Assembly (NCBI RefSeq): GCF_943737005.1
Contig: NZ_CALSFU010000008.1
Coordinates: forward strand, 124,001-188,000
Length of the DNA: 64,000 nt
From: Achromobacter sp. Marseille-Q4962
GTDB lineage: Bacteria > Pseudomonadota > Gammaproteobacteria > Burkholderiales > Burkholderiaceae_B
Reading direction: 5' to 3'
The notes beneath the pieces were generated by a model, which was given only the letters and a program-made list of their open reading frames with translations, did not search any database and had not been told where the DNA came from. Both the position numbers and the translations under genes were made by a program. The stretch's first letter is position 1; every line of letters begins with the position of its first letter. This document shows positions 55,158 through 63,707 of the stretch, piece after piece.

Positions 55158-56108
55158 ATGACTCTCACCGAACTCAAGTACATCGTGGCGGTGGCGCGCG
55201 AGCGGCATTTCGGCCGCGCGGCCGAGGCCTGTTTCGTCAGCCAGCCCACGCTATCGGTCGCGATACGCAAGCTGGAAGACGAGCTGGGCGTGACGCTGTT
55301 CGAGCGCGGGGGCTCGGAGGTGGGCGTCACGCCCATCGGCCAGCGCATCGTGGCCCAGGCCCAGAAAGTGCTGGAGGAAAGCGCCAGCATCAAGGAGATC
55401 GCGCGCCAGGGGCACGATCCGCTGGCCGGCCCGCTGCGCGTGGGCGTCATCCACACCATCGGCCCCTACCTGCTGCCGCGCCTGGTGCCGGTGCAGATCG
55501 CCCGCACGCCCCAGATGCCGCTGCTGCTGCAGGAAAACTTCACCGTGCGGCTGGTGGAGCTGCTGCGCCAGGGCGAAATCGACTGCGCCATCATGGCCTT
55601 GCCCCTGCCGGAGGCCGGGCTGGTAATGCAGCCGCTGTACGACGAGCCCTTCGTGGTGGCGGTGCCGCACGACCACGAATTCGCCAGGCGCGAGGCCATC
55701 GACGCGCAGGACCTGAAACAGCAGACCATGCTGTTGCTGGGCAGCGGGCACTGCTTCCGCGACCAGGTGCTGGAAGTCTGTCCCGAACTCTCGCGTTTCT
55801 CGGCGGCCAGCGATGGCATCCAGCGCACCTTCGAGGGGTCGTCGCTGGAAACCATCCGGCACATGGTGGCGGCGGGCATCGGCGTGACGGTGCTGCCGGT
55901 GACGGCGGTGCCGGAGCATCCCGCGCCCAACGGCCTGTTGCGCTATCTGCCCTTCGAGGGCCAGGTGCCGGAACGGCGGGTGGTGCTGGCATGGCGCCGC
56001 AGCTTCCCGCGCCTGGCGGCCATCGAGGCGCTGGCCCAGGCGGTGTACGAGTGCGATCTGCCGGGCGTCCGGATGCTGTCCACGGAGGCCGCGGCCGAGC
56101 AAGACTAG
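55158..56108 (+). CDS. oxyR: hydrogen peroxide-inducible regulator OxyR
   Basis: OxyR is a LysR-family activator that forms a disulfide under peroxide. The 316-aa protein keeps C199 and C208 in GHCFRDQVLEVCP at exactly the E. coli positions, with the HTH MTLTELKYIVAVARERHFGRAAEACFVSQPTLSVAI. Target genes would include dps, directly downstream with 135 bp between. The adjacency of recG, oxyR and dps groups DNA repair and peroxide defence. Confidence 0.95.
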   Translation: MTLTELKYIVAVARERHFGRAAEACFVSQPTLSVAIRKLEDELGVTLFERGGSEVGVTPIGQRIVAQAQKVLEESASIKEIARQGHDPLAGPLRVGVIHTIGPYLLPRLVPVQIARTPQMPLLLQENFTVRLVELLRQGEIDCAIMALPLPEAGLVMQPLYDEPFVVAVPHDHEFARREAIDAQDLKQQTMLLLGSGHCFRDQVLEVCPELSRFSAASDGIQRTFEGSSLETIRHMVAAGIGVTVLPVTAVPEHPAPNGLLRYLPFEGQVPERRVVLAWRRSFPRLAAIEALAQAVYECDLPGVRMLSTEAAAEQD

Positions 56109-56243
56109 CGCAGCCATCCCGCGGCGGATTTGCGCGGCGTCAAAAGCGCGGGCCGGCCGCGGCGGCAAGCCCGGCGTCTTGCCCGAATGTTGCATGGAGC
56201 AGTGTTATTCTTGTCGTGTTCACTCTTCCTGAAGGGAGCTGCA

Positions 56244-56741
56244 ATGGCCAAGACGAAGAAAGAAGTTACCGTGCCCCGCATCAACATCGGCATTTCCGAC
56301 AAGGACCGCGCCGCCGTGGCAGGCGAATTGTCCAAGCTGCTGGCCGATTCCTACACCCTGTACCTGATGACGCACAATTTCCACTGGAACGTCACGGGCC
56401 CGATGTTCAACGCGCTGCACCAGATGTTCATGGAACAGTACACGGAAGAATGGAACGCGCTGGACAGCATCGCCGAGCGCATTCGCGCCCTGGGCCACTA
56501 CGCGCCGGGCACCTACCGCGAATACGGCAAGCTGTCGTCCATCGCCGAGCCGGACTCGGTGCCCGAGGCGCTGGAAATGGTGCGCCTGCTGGTGGCCGGC
56601 AACGAATCCGTGGCCAAGACCGCCCGCGCCGCCTTCGACAAGGCCGACGCCGCCAACGACCAGCCCACCGCCGACCTGCTCACGCAGCGGCTCGACGTGC
56701 ACGAGAAAAACGCCTGGATGCTGCGCAGCCTGCTGCAGTAA
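56244..56741 (+). CDS. dps: Dps family DNA-binding ferroxidase/mini-ferritin
   Basis: The 165-aa Dps protein forms 12-subunit shells that oxidise and store iron with peroxide and protect DNA. The inter-subunit ferroxidase residues are visible in LMTHNFHWNVTGPMFNALHQMFMEQYTEEWNALDSIAERIRALG. The lysine-rich N-terminus MAKTKKEVTVPR is suited to DNA binding. RBS GAAGGGAGCTGCA precedes the ATG. It is downstream of oxyR, its probable activator, and ends in a strong intrinsic terminator. Confidence 0.95.
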   Translation: MAKTKKEVTVPRINIGISDKDRAAVAGELSKLLADSYTLYLMTHNFHWNVTGPMFNALHQMFMEQYTEEWNALDSIAERIRALGHYAPGTYREYGKLSSIAEPDSVPEALEMVRLLVAGNESVAKTARAAFDKADAANDQPTADLLTQRLDVHEKNAWMLRSLLQ

Positions 56742-56762
56742 GCCAGGCGCAGGCAGGGAAAA

Positions 56763-56796
56763 ACCGGCGCGCCCTTGCGGGCGGCCGGTTTTTTTT
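56763..56796 (+). terminator. intrinsic terminator of dps
   Basis: ACCGG and CCGGT close a hairpin whose inner arms are CGCCC and GGGCG around a TTGC loop, followed by eight T. It is a strong rho-independent terminator after the dps stop at 56741, and it also separates the dps unit from the convergent polysaccharide genes. Confidence 0.88.
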
Positions 56797-56872
56797 GGGC
56801 TTGGGCCGCCGCAAGCGCGGCTCCCCGGAAGAACGCGGCCGCGGCGCGGGCGCGTTTTCTTTCTTGCCGTCG

Positions 56873-59044
56873 TCAGGCGGAAGCGCCTTGCAGGAAGCGG
56901 TCGAGAATGCGGCGGCTTTCGGCGACGTTGCCGTTTTTCAGGTTCTGCATCGCAAGCTCGATGTTCGCCTCGCGGTCCATGGGGCTGGCCTGGATGACGC
57001 GCTGCGCGCTGGCGATGACGTCGTCCGGGCTGGCGGCGCTGCTGCGCCGGGCCAGGAACTCGCGCTTGTGGGCGTCGGCCAGCGAGCGCTGCAGCGAGAT
57101 CAGGCCCTGGTAGGTCGGGTCGATGGCCTGGATGCCGTTGATGGCTTCCTCGGCGTCGCGCAGGCGTTCTTCGCTCAGGCATTTGCGGAAGCTGCGGGCC
57201 AGCGCGCGCAGGCACTTGTCGACGTGATCGTGCGCGCTGGTGATGGCCATCGCGCCGCTTTGCGCCAGGCGGTTGTAGACCTGCGCGGCGGCGCGGTAGG
57301 CGCCGAGCTGCTGCAGCTTGGCGGCCGCCAGCTGCACCGTGTCCTTCTCGGCCGGCAGGCTGGAGGCGGCCAGGCGCTCCCAGCATTCGATCGCGGCGCG
57401 CGTCTGGCCTTGCGCCTGCAGCTGCTTGGCGGCGCGCTGTACGTAGCGGGGATCGACGGGCGACAGCGCGGCCAGGCGGCCGAGCAGGGCCACCGTTTCG
57501 CTGCTGTTGCGGTATTCCGGGTAGCTCTCGTAGGCCTTGAGCAGGCGGCGGTAGGCCTGGTTGATCTGCTCGCCGTGGTTTTCTTCGTCGCTGGATTGCG
57601 GCAGCGATTGCAGGGCGTAGAAGGCGCTCAGCGAAGGCAGCAGCGCGCCGATGCGGCCGGTGCGCTTCACTTCGCGCGCGGCCCGCTTGAGCACGGCCGC
57701 GCGCGCGGCTTCCAGGTGCCCGGCGTTGACAGAGGGCGTGCGCGACAGCGCATTGACCATGTTGGCGGCGTCCGCCAGCGGGGTGGTGCTGCGGGTGGCG
57801 AAGCGCAGCGAGCGCTCGGCATCGCTGGCCGCATAGCGCGCGAACGCTTCCTCGGCCTGCTTGTTCTGGCCCAGGCGCGAATAGATGCGGCCCAGCAGCA
57901 GGGCGGTCTTCTCGTCGCTTTCCTTGTCCAGCGATTCGGCGGCCCAGTCGCGCGCGCTGGCGTAATCGCCCACCTTCATGGCGCCTTCGGCCGCCTGGCG
58001 CAGGATGTGCGCGCTGCGGTTGCTGTCGATGGACAGCGCCATCGTCCAGGCGTCCAGGATGTCGTCGGTCTGCTCCAGCGCGCTGACCGCGCGGGCGCGC
58101 AGCACGTAGGCGGTGGGGCTGCCGCCCTTGAGCTCCAGCGCGCGGTTGGTGAGCAGCAGGGCGTTGTCCCACTCCAGCTCTCTGGCGGCGGACTTGGCGC
58201 GTTCGATGCACTGCTTCCAGTCCAGCGGCTCGGCGCCGTGGCCCGCCGGCAGGCTGGCGTCCGTGCCCAGCAGCTTGTCGCAGATGGCGCGGCCCACGAG
58301 CTTGGCGAAGGCGGGAGTGTAATGCGCGGTATCGCGGCCTTCTTCGGGCATGCCGCGGCTCTGGCCGAAGTGGGCGAGCAGCACGCCGGGCTCCACCGTC
58401 TCGATGCCCAGGGTCTGGGCCGCGAGTTTCACCGTTTCCACCATCTGGGCGCGATCGGCAATGGGCTGGCCGGCGGCATTCATGGCGTTGCAGTGGGTGA
58501 CCAGCACGAAGGAGCGGCCCAGCAATTGCTGGATCACCTTCAGGTCGTCGAGGATTTCCTGGGCGTTCTGCACGTGCAGCACGGTGTTCAGCAGCGCGCG
58601 GCTGGCCGCGGGCGGCACGTGCGCGAAGCTGGGCGCCGCTTCCAGGGCCTCGCGGCGGCGCTCGAGCGCATCGCGGCCGGAATGCTCGAAGAAGATCTTC
58701 AGCAGCTCGGGGCAGAAGTTCAGCGCTTCCTTGAAGCGCACGAGCTGCAGGTAGACGCCGTCCAGCTCCAGCACCTTGGTGGAGCTGATTTCCACGACGT
58801 AGCGCAGGTCGGAGGGCAGCGCGTGCGCGGGATTCGATTCGCGCACAGGTTCGCTGGAAAGGAAGGACCACACGCCCTCGGGCAGCGAAACCTCGCCGCG
58901 CATGTAGCGGATGGCCTGGATGGTTTCCTTGGTGTTGTGGGTGAAACCATACAGCAGACGATTATCCAGCACGAAATTGCGTTGCGCCTGAAGCTTGGTC
59001 ATCGGGCCGGCGACGCGGCACGATCCTATCGTGGAAATAATCAC
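56873..59044 (-). CDS. TPR protein with N-terminal GSC-type (WcbI-like) domain, surface polysaccharide locus
   Basis: This 723-aa cytoplasmic protein has two parts. The N-terminal 250 residues begin MIISTIGSCRVAGPM, with THCNAMNAAGQPIADRAQMVETV and SRGMPEEGRDTAHYTPAFAKLVG. This resembles WcbI/GSCFA putative acyltransferase domains of capsule clusters. The remainder is a series of TPR-like helical pairs (AYVLRARAVSAL, ASARDWAAESLDKESDEKTALLLGRIYSRLGQNKQAEEAFARYAAS). No signal peptide is seen. It is the last of three minus-strand genes that point away from kpsM. Enzyme activity is not established. Confidence 0.65.
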   Translation of the reverse strand: MIISTIGSCRVAGPMTKLQAQRNFVLDNRLLYGFTHNTKETIQAIRYMRGEVSLPEGVWSFLSSEPVRESNPAHALPSDLRYVVEISSTKVLELDGVYLQLVRFKEALNFCPELLKIFFEHSGRDALERRREALEAAPSFAHVPPAASRALLNTVLHVQNAQEILDDLKVIQQLLGRSFVLVTHCNAMNAAGQPIADRAQMVETVKLAAQTLGIETVEPGVLLAHFGQSRGMPEEGRDTAHYTPAFAKLVGRAICDKLLGTDASLPAGHGAEPLDWKQCIERAKSAARELEWDNALLLTNRALELKGGSPTAYVLRARAVSALEQTDDILDAWTMALSIDSNRSAHILRQAAEGAMKVGDYASARDWAAESLDKESDEKTALLLGRIYSRLGQNKQAEEAFARYAASDAERSLRFATRSTTPLADAANMVNALSRTPSVNAGHLEAARAAVLKRAAREVKRTGRIGALLPSLSAFYALQSLPQSSDEENHGEQINQAYRRLLKAYESYPEYRNSSETVALLGRLAALSPVDPRYVQRAAKQLQAQGQTRAAIECWERLAASSLPAEKDTVQLAAAKLQQLGAYRAAAQVYNRLAQSGAMAITSAHDHVDKCLRALARSFRKCLSEERLRDAEEAINGIQAIDPTYQGLISLQRSLADAHKREFLARRSSAASPDDVIASAQRVIQASPMDREANIELAMQNLKNGNVAESRRILDRFLQGASA

Positions 59045-59243
59045 GGTTCAATACTCCTTCATTACATCAGGGCGAAAAGATACCGGAAGCGCGAGTATCG
59101 AAAACCCGGCCGGAGTGAGTGTGAGTAACGGACATCCCGGCGCCCAAGGGGCGGGGACGGTTATATATGGATTGGCGAGAAGCAATATAAAAACAACTGT
59201 TTCAAAATCGCGGCCGGATTATTCAAAAAACCGGTCTCGAACG
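59045..59243 (-). other. AT-richer gap between TPR gene and glycosyltransferase
   Basis: These 199 bp are clearly less GC-rich than the surrounding genes, especially 59160-59240, and carry no convincing gene. They probably contain the promoter or leader of the TPR gene at 59044. No recognised operator or terminator was found. Confidence 0.45.
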
Positions 59244-61310
59244 TCATGGGGTTTTCAGGCGCATCAGCCTGGGCTCGGCCCGGCGCACGCCCGGGCTGGC
59301 CGGCTGCGGCTGGGCCGCCTGGGTCATGAACTCGTCCAGGGCCTGCTCCAGGGGCGGATACTGGCGCTGGACGCGCTCGCGCGCGCGCTTGCCCATGGCA
59401 TGCAGCCGGGCCGGTTCGCCCAGCGCCTCCAGCAGCCGGGCCGCCACTTCGGAGGCCGATTGCGAATAATCCACCTGCAGGCCGTCGTGGCCGGTTTCGA
59501 TCAGTTCGGAATAAGCGGGACTCAATCCGGCTGCCGGGCAGATGCCGTGCGCCATGCATTCGAGCAGCGCCGCGGTGGCGGGCAGGGGCGGCATTTCTCC
59601 CTGCGCGGGAATATAAGGAAATAGCGCCAGGTCGATATGCGACAGCAATTGCTCGCGCGAGGGCAGATCGGTGATTTCGGAGACGAAAACCATTTGCTCC
59701 TCGTGCAGGCCGATCGAGACGGCGTGCCGATGCATCGCCGCCGCGGCGCGTCCGCCGCTCAGCGCGAGGAACACGACGTTCGGAAACCGCAGGGCGATTT
59801 CCGCGTACACGTCGATGATGCGGCGCGCCAGCGCCGGGTCGGGGGCATCCTCGGTCAGGGCGATCACCACCTTGTTTTCCAGCGCCGCGAGCGCCGCGTC
59901 CACCTCGGGAGCGGCCGCCTTGCGGGCGGGGCCGGCGGGCAGCGGCAGCGGGGGCAGGATGACGGCATCGCGGGTCGCGGGCAGGAGCTGGTTGGCGGCT
60001 TCGTGCATGGCCTGGGAGCCGAGCGCGATCAGGTCGGCGTTGGCCAGGGCTTCGCCGACCAGCTTGAGTTCCAGGCGGCCCCGCTCCGAGAGCTTCTGGC
60101 GCGCGGCGGGCTTCTGGAAGTACTCCAGCCCCAGCATGACCAGTCCGTAGGGCACGCGCAGCGACTGCGCGGCCCGGTCGGCGGCCAGGGCGCAGCGGAT
60201 GCTGTTCCAGGCCAGCACCGCGCGGGGGCGGCCGGAAACGGTGGCGGCCAGCACGGCGTCGGCCAGGGTCTGCGCCGCATCCTCGATGGCTTGCGTGTGG
60301 CCCGGACTGCTCTGGATGGCCTGGTACACCACGCCGTCCAGCGTGACGCCGCTTTGATGCAGCTCGGCGTGCGCGGCGGCGTCGGCGCGCATGGCTTCGT
60401 CCTGCGCCAGGCAGATCACGCGCACCGCGCCGTAGCGCTTGCGCAGCAGCACGGCATGGCGGTGCAGCGCATTGCTCGCGGCCGTGCGGCCGTGCAGCAG
60501 GGTGATCGGCGAGACGATGACGATCGGCCCGTCGGCCGGAGCCTCCAGCCGCGCGCGGGGCCGGCGCGGCTGGCCCGCGCGCCGCAGCAGCTCGTGCGCA
60601 TTGCGCACGCGGCGGGCGCGGTGCCGTTCGGAGGTGCTGAATTCGGCGCCCGCCTGTTCGGCGCGCTCCAGCAGCCTGGCCGGCGCGCTCACCAGGCCGG
60701 CGTCGTAGAGACTGAAGGCGAGCTGGCGCACGGCGGGCGCGCCGGGCTCCATGTCCAGCAGCTGTTCGGCGATCTGTTCGGAAATGTGGGGGTAGCTGCT
60801 GCGCGCCCACTTGGCCACTTCGCACAGGGCGCGCAGCCGGGTCTGCGCCGGCCAGCCCTGCCGCGAGATCCAGAGGATGACCTCGGCGTCGCGCACGCGG
60901 CGGGCATAGTCGAGCGCTTCCTTGATGGCGTTGGCCGTTTCGGCGGGCAGGGCGGCCGGCGCGCTTTGGCGCGGCGTGCGCGATGCGCGCCGTTCGCGCT
61001 TGTGCGCGCTGGACAACCGGTACAGCCGCCAGGGCAGCGCCATGTAATCGAACAGTCCGCGCGCCTGCGTGACCGCCTGGCCGAACTGCCAGGTCAGCGT
61101 GCGTTCCTGGCGCGCCAGCATCTGGTGCGCTTCGCGCAACAGCGCCTTGACGCCGGCCAGGTCCTTCTCGGCTTGCAGGCGGGCGGCGCGTTCCTGTTCC
61201 AGGCGCGCGTGCATCAACTCGTTTTCGCGGGCGAGATGGGATGCCTGCGCGGGCGCGAGAGTCCCGGCGGCCGGGGGCAGGGCGGTGAGAGCGGCGGTCT
61301 GTGGAGGCAT
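59244..61310 (-). CDS. GT4-like glycosyltransferase with N-terminal coiled coil
   Basis: This 688-aa protein starts with a predicted coiled coil (LARENELMHARLEQERAARLQAEKDLAGVKALLREAHQMLARQERTL) followed by a helical region. The C-terminal half is a GT-B fold glycosyltransferase, with IVIVSPITLLHGRTAASNALHRHAVLLRKRYG, FVSEITDLPSREQLLSHIDLALFPYIPAQGEMPPLPATAALLECMAHGICPAAG and ETGHDGLQVDY. The acceptor Glu is in ALLECMAHG rather than the usual E-x7-E, so the sugar donor is unknown. It is 27 bp after the GT2 gene on the same strand. A role in capsule or other surface glycan assembly is inferred from kpsMT next door. Confidence 0.72.
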   Translation of the reverse strand: MPPQTAALTALPPAAGTLAPAQASHLARENELMHARLEQERAARLQAEKDLAGVKALLREAHQMLARQERTLTWQFGQAVTQARGLFDYMALPWRLYRLSSAHKRERRASRTPRQSAPAALPAETANAIKEALDYARRVRDAEVILWISRQGWPAQTRLRALCEVAKWARSSYPHISEQIAEQLLDMEPGAPAVRQLAFSLYDAGLVSAPARLLERAEQAGAEFSTSERHRARRVRNAHELLRRAGQPRRPRARLEAPADGPIVIVSPITLLHGRTAASNALHRHAVLLRKRYGAVRVICLAQDEAMRADAAAHAELHQSGVTLDGVVYQAIQSSPGHTQAIEDAAQTLADAVLAATVSGRPRAVLAWNSIRCALAADRAAQSLRVPYGLVMLGLEYFQKPAARQKLSERGRLELKLVGEALANADLIALGSQAMHEAANQLLPATRDAVILPPLPLPAGPARKAAAPEVDAALAALENKVVIALTEDAPDPALARRIIDVYAEIALRFPNVVFLALSGGRAAAAMHRHAVSIGLHEEQMVFVSEITDLPSREQLLSHIDLALFPYIPAQGEMPPLPATAALLECMAHGICPAAGLSPAYSELIETGHDGLQVDYSQSASEVAARLLEALGEPARLHAMGKRARERVQRQYPPLEQALDEFMTQAAQPQPASPGVRRAEPRLMRLKTP

Positions 61311-61337
61311 GGGCGGTAGCGGTGCGGAAGTGGAAGA

Positions 61338-62627
61338 TCAGGGCCGTGCGGCGCGGGCGTGGCGGCGCACCCAGGCTTCGCGGTAGGCAATGCGCGCGCG
61401 GCGGCCCCGCGGGCTGTTCAGGCCCGAGTCCGGCGCCTGCGTCAGCGACGTGCCGCGATGCAGGGCCAGGGTCTGGACATCGGCGCTGCGGGTCACGGCG
61501 TCGCGCCCCAGCAGCAGGCCGATGCGGTGTTCGTATTCCTCGTCGGCACCCATGCGCACCTCTTCGAAATCCCCCACGGCGAGCGCCGCGGAACGCCGCA
61601 GCATGAGCGAGCACGGGTTGTGGCGGATATACGGATAGATGCGGGGTGCGACAAGGCGTCCGTCCTCGGAAAGGCGTATCAGGCGACTGACCGCGGCGTG
61701 TGCGCCGGTGCGCTCCAGCTGGGCGACCTGCGCGGCCACGCGGTGCGGCAACATAATGTCGTCGGCGTCCAGGAAAGTAATGAAATCTCCTTTTGCCAGG
61801 CGCATTCCTATATTCCTGGAAGCGTAGGCGCCATTATTCGGAAAACGGTGGACAGTTATACGCGGATCGACTCGCGCCATGCGCAGCATATGTTGGAATG
61901 TGTGATCGGCCGAGCCGTCATCAATCGCAATAATTTCAATATCGCGATAAGCCTGCGCGGCTACGGAAGACAGCGCCAGCGAAATGGTGGACTGCGCGTC
62001 GCGGGCGCAGACGATTACCGAAACCAGCGCGCCGCCCGCCGCGCGGGTGCATTTTTTCCCAACGAAATCCGCCATTTTGAGGGGGGAATCGTCCGCGATG
62101 TCGTCCATGCATGTATTTGTCAATGCATATTTCAAATATTTTCTTGCCCGAGAGAATTCACCGGCCTGGATGTGCACTGCAGCAAAAATTGCATGCAAAT
62201 CCTTGGATTTGCTTAACATTGGGTCCAGGGGGCGCAGCGCATCCATGGCGCCGCCGGTGTCGCCGGCCGCCAGCAGGCAGGCCGCGCGCAGCGCGCTTTC
62301 CCCGGGGCGCAGCCAGGGCAGCGCGGCCCGCGGCTCGCTGCGGGCCAACGCCAGGGCGTACTGGCGCCGTTCGTGGTCGGAGACGAGGCCGGCATACCGC
62401 GGGGCAGCAAGAACCGTGTCGTGCCCGATTTCGAGCGCGGCTCGGGCGCGCGCCAGCGCAAACTCGGGCAAACGGGGCGTTTTTGTTTCCAGTGTTGTCT
62501 GAAATAGTCCGATTCTGTTCAGGATCACGGGGTTTCGGGGCGCTTTTTCATAGAGCGCATGGGGCCCCAGCCGCCTGGTAAGCCGATGTACTTTTTTTTG
62601 ATAAATATTGAACAGGTGGCGGAGCAA
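61338..62627 (-). CDS. family 2 glycosyltransferase with N-terminal helical extension
   Basis: This 429-aa protein has an N-terminal alpha-helical, TPR-like part (1-195), then a GT-A fold (LVSVIVCARDAQSTISLALSSVAAQAYRDIEIIAIDDGSADHT). DDGS is at 236-239 and the DXD-type metal motif is LDADD at 287-290; ADEEYEHRIGLLLG is the acceptor-side motif. The start is a weakly supported TTG at 62627, so the true N-terminus may differ. The segment 61750-62220 has an unusually low GC content and codon choice unlike the neighbours, suggesting transfer. It opens the minus-strand polysaccharide operon, divergent from kpsM. Confidence 0.75.
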   Translation of the reverse strand: MLRHLFNIYQKKVHRLTRRLGPHALYEKAPRNPVILNRIGLFQTTLETKTPRLPEFALARARAALEIGHDTVLAAPRYAGLVSDHERRQYALALARSEPRAALPWLRPGESALRAACLLAAGDTGGAMDALRPLDPMLSKSKDLHAIFAAVHIQAGEFSRARKYLKYALTNTCMDDIADDSPLKMADFVGKKCTRAAGGALVSVIVCARDAQSTISLALSSVAAQAYRDIEIIAIDDGSADHTFQHMLRMARVDPRITVHRFPNNGAYASRNIGMRLAKGDFITFLDADDIMLPHRVAAQVAQLERTGAHAAVSRLIRLSEDGRLVAPRIYPYIRHNPCSLMLRRSAALAVGDFEEVRMGADEEYEHRIGLLLGRDAVTRSADVQTLALHRGTSLTQAPDSGLNSPRGRRARIAYREAWVRRHARAARP

Positions 62628-62791
62628 AAGTGGATTACCTGCTGAACGAGAATACGGGGCGAAGGGGGAATTTACGGTGCCGCGCCGGAGCGGGGGAGCG
62701 AAATTCCACGTTCATTATAGGGTTGCCTATACATCATTAATACTCATATTCGAACCGCAGCCACGTTTGATTTGATTTGATAAATATTGAA
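62597..62791. repeat. 16-bp direct repeat pair spanning the kps divergent promoter region
   Basis: TTTGATAAATATTGAA occurs at 62597-62612 (inside the 5' end of the glycosyltransferase gene) and again at 62776-62791 (in front of kpsM), 179 bp apart. Both are followed by similar sequence ending GGCGG. The second copy is preceded by further TTTGA repeats. The rest of the 274-bp gap (62628-62901) is AT-rich near 62710-62800 and has no other gene. It probably holds the promoters for both divergent operons; a duplicated operator or duplicated glycosyltransferase 5' end are both possible. Confidence 0.7.
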
Positions 62792-62901
62792 ATCCGGCGG
62801 CGTTTTACCCGCTCTTATCATTCGTTCCGTTTTTGCCGGCCGCTTGCCGGCGCCTGATTAATCGCAAGAGCGGCCCGGCCGCGTGGGAGGACTTGCATGG
62901 C

Positions 62902-63693
62902 ATGTACGGGACGGGGCAGGTGAGCGCTGCCGCCCTGCAGACGCAGATCCGCGTGGTGCTGTCGCTGGTGTTCCGCGAGACGCGGGTGCGCTTCGGCGGC
63001 ACGCGCCTGGGCTATCTGTGGGCCCTGATCGAGCCGATCCTGCACGTTGCCGTGCTCTCCGCGATCTACATGGTGTGGGGCAGGCACGCGCCGATGGGCA
63101 ACCTGCAGATGTTCTTCATCACCGGCATCATGCCGTTCTTCCTGTTCAGCCATACGTCCTCGCAGCTCTCGCGGGCCATTTCGTCCAACGGGCAACTGCT
63201 GCGCCTGCCGCCCATCACCAATATGGACATCGTCTTCGCCAAGGCGCTGCTGCAGGGGCTGACCTGGATGATCGTGTTCGCCATCCTGCTCTTCATCGTG
63301 ATGCTGGGCGGGCGGCTGGTGCTGCCCGAGCGCGTGGAGGAATGCGCGGCGGCGGCCCTGTTCACCTTCCTGCTGGGGTTCGGCGTCGGGCTCGTCAACG
63401 CCGTGCTGAACATGCTGTTCAAGGCATGGGAGCGCGTCTACAGCGCCGTGACCAAGCCCCTGTACCTGTTGTCGGGCGTGTTCTACCTGGTCGATTCGCT
63501 GCCGGACCAGGCGCGCCGCGTTCTCGTGTGGAATCCGCTGGTGCACGCCATCGAATGGTTCCGCGAAGGCTATTTCGCCAACTTCAGTTCGCTCACCCTG
63601 GACCGCGCCTATCTCATCGAGTGGGCCGTGGCCAGCGTGGTGCTGGGCCTGTGCATGGAGCGCGCCTTCCGGCGGCGCCTGCACACGCGCTGA
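62902..63693 (+). CDS. kpsM: capsule polysaccharide ABC exporter permease KpsM
   Basis: This 263-aa inner-membrane ABC-2 permease has six helices and the KpsM signature: VLSLVFRETRVRFGGTRLGYLWALIEPILHVAVL, PFFLFSHTSSQLSRAI, LLSGVFYLVDSLP and NPLVHAIEWFREGYF. With KpsT it exports lipid-linked group 2 capsule chains. I chose the ATG at 62902 (MYGTGQVSAAAL), 12 bp after GGAGG; an in-frame TTG at 62833 lacks support. kpsT follows 14 bp later. The minus-strand glycosyltransferases are likely partners. Confidence 0.92.
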   Translation: MYGTGQVSAAALQTQIRVVLSLVFRETRVRFGGTRLGYLWALIEPILHVAVLSAIYMVWGRHAPMGNLQMFFITGIMPFFLFSHTSSQLSRAISSNGQLLRLPPITNMDIVFAKALLQGLTWMIVFAILLFIVMLGGRLVLPERVEECAAAALFTFLLGFGVGLVNAVLNMLFKAWERVYSAVTKPLYLLSGVFYLVDSLPDQARRVLVWNPLVHAIEWFREGYFANFSSLTLDRAYLIEWAVASVVLGLCMERAFRRRLHTR

Positions 63694-63707
63694 AGCCGGC
63701 GTATCTC

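Noticed and set aside
56220-58871. 883-codon minus-strand open frame overlapping dps and the TPR gene
   Set aside because: The dps gene on the other strand and the TPR gene in another frame have clear motifs; this frame is Arg/Ala-rich shadow.
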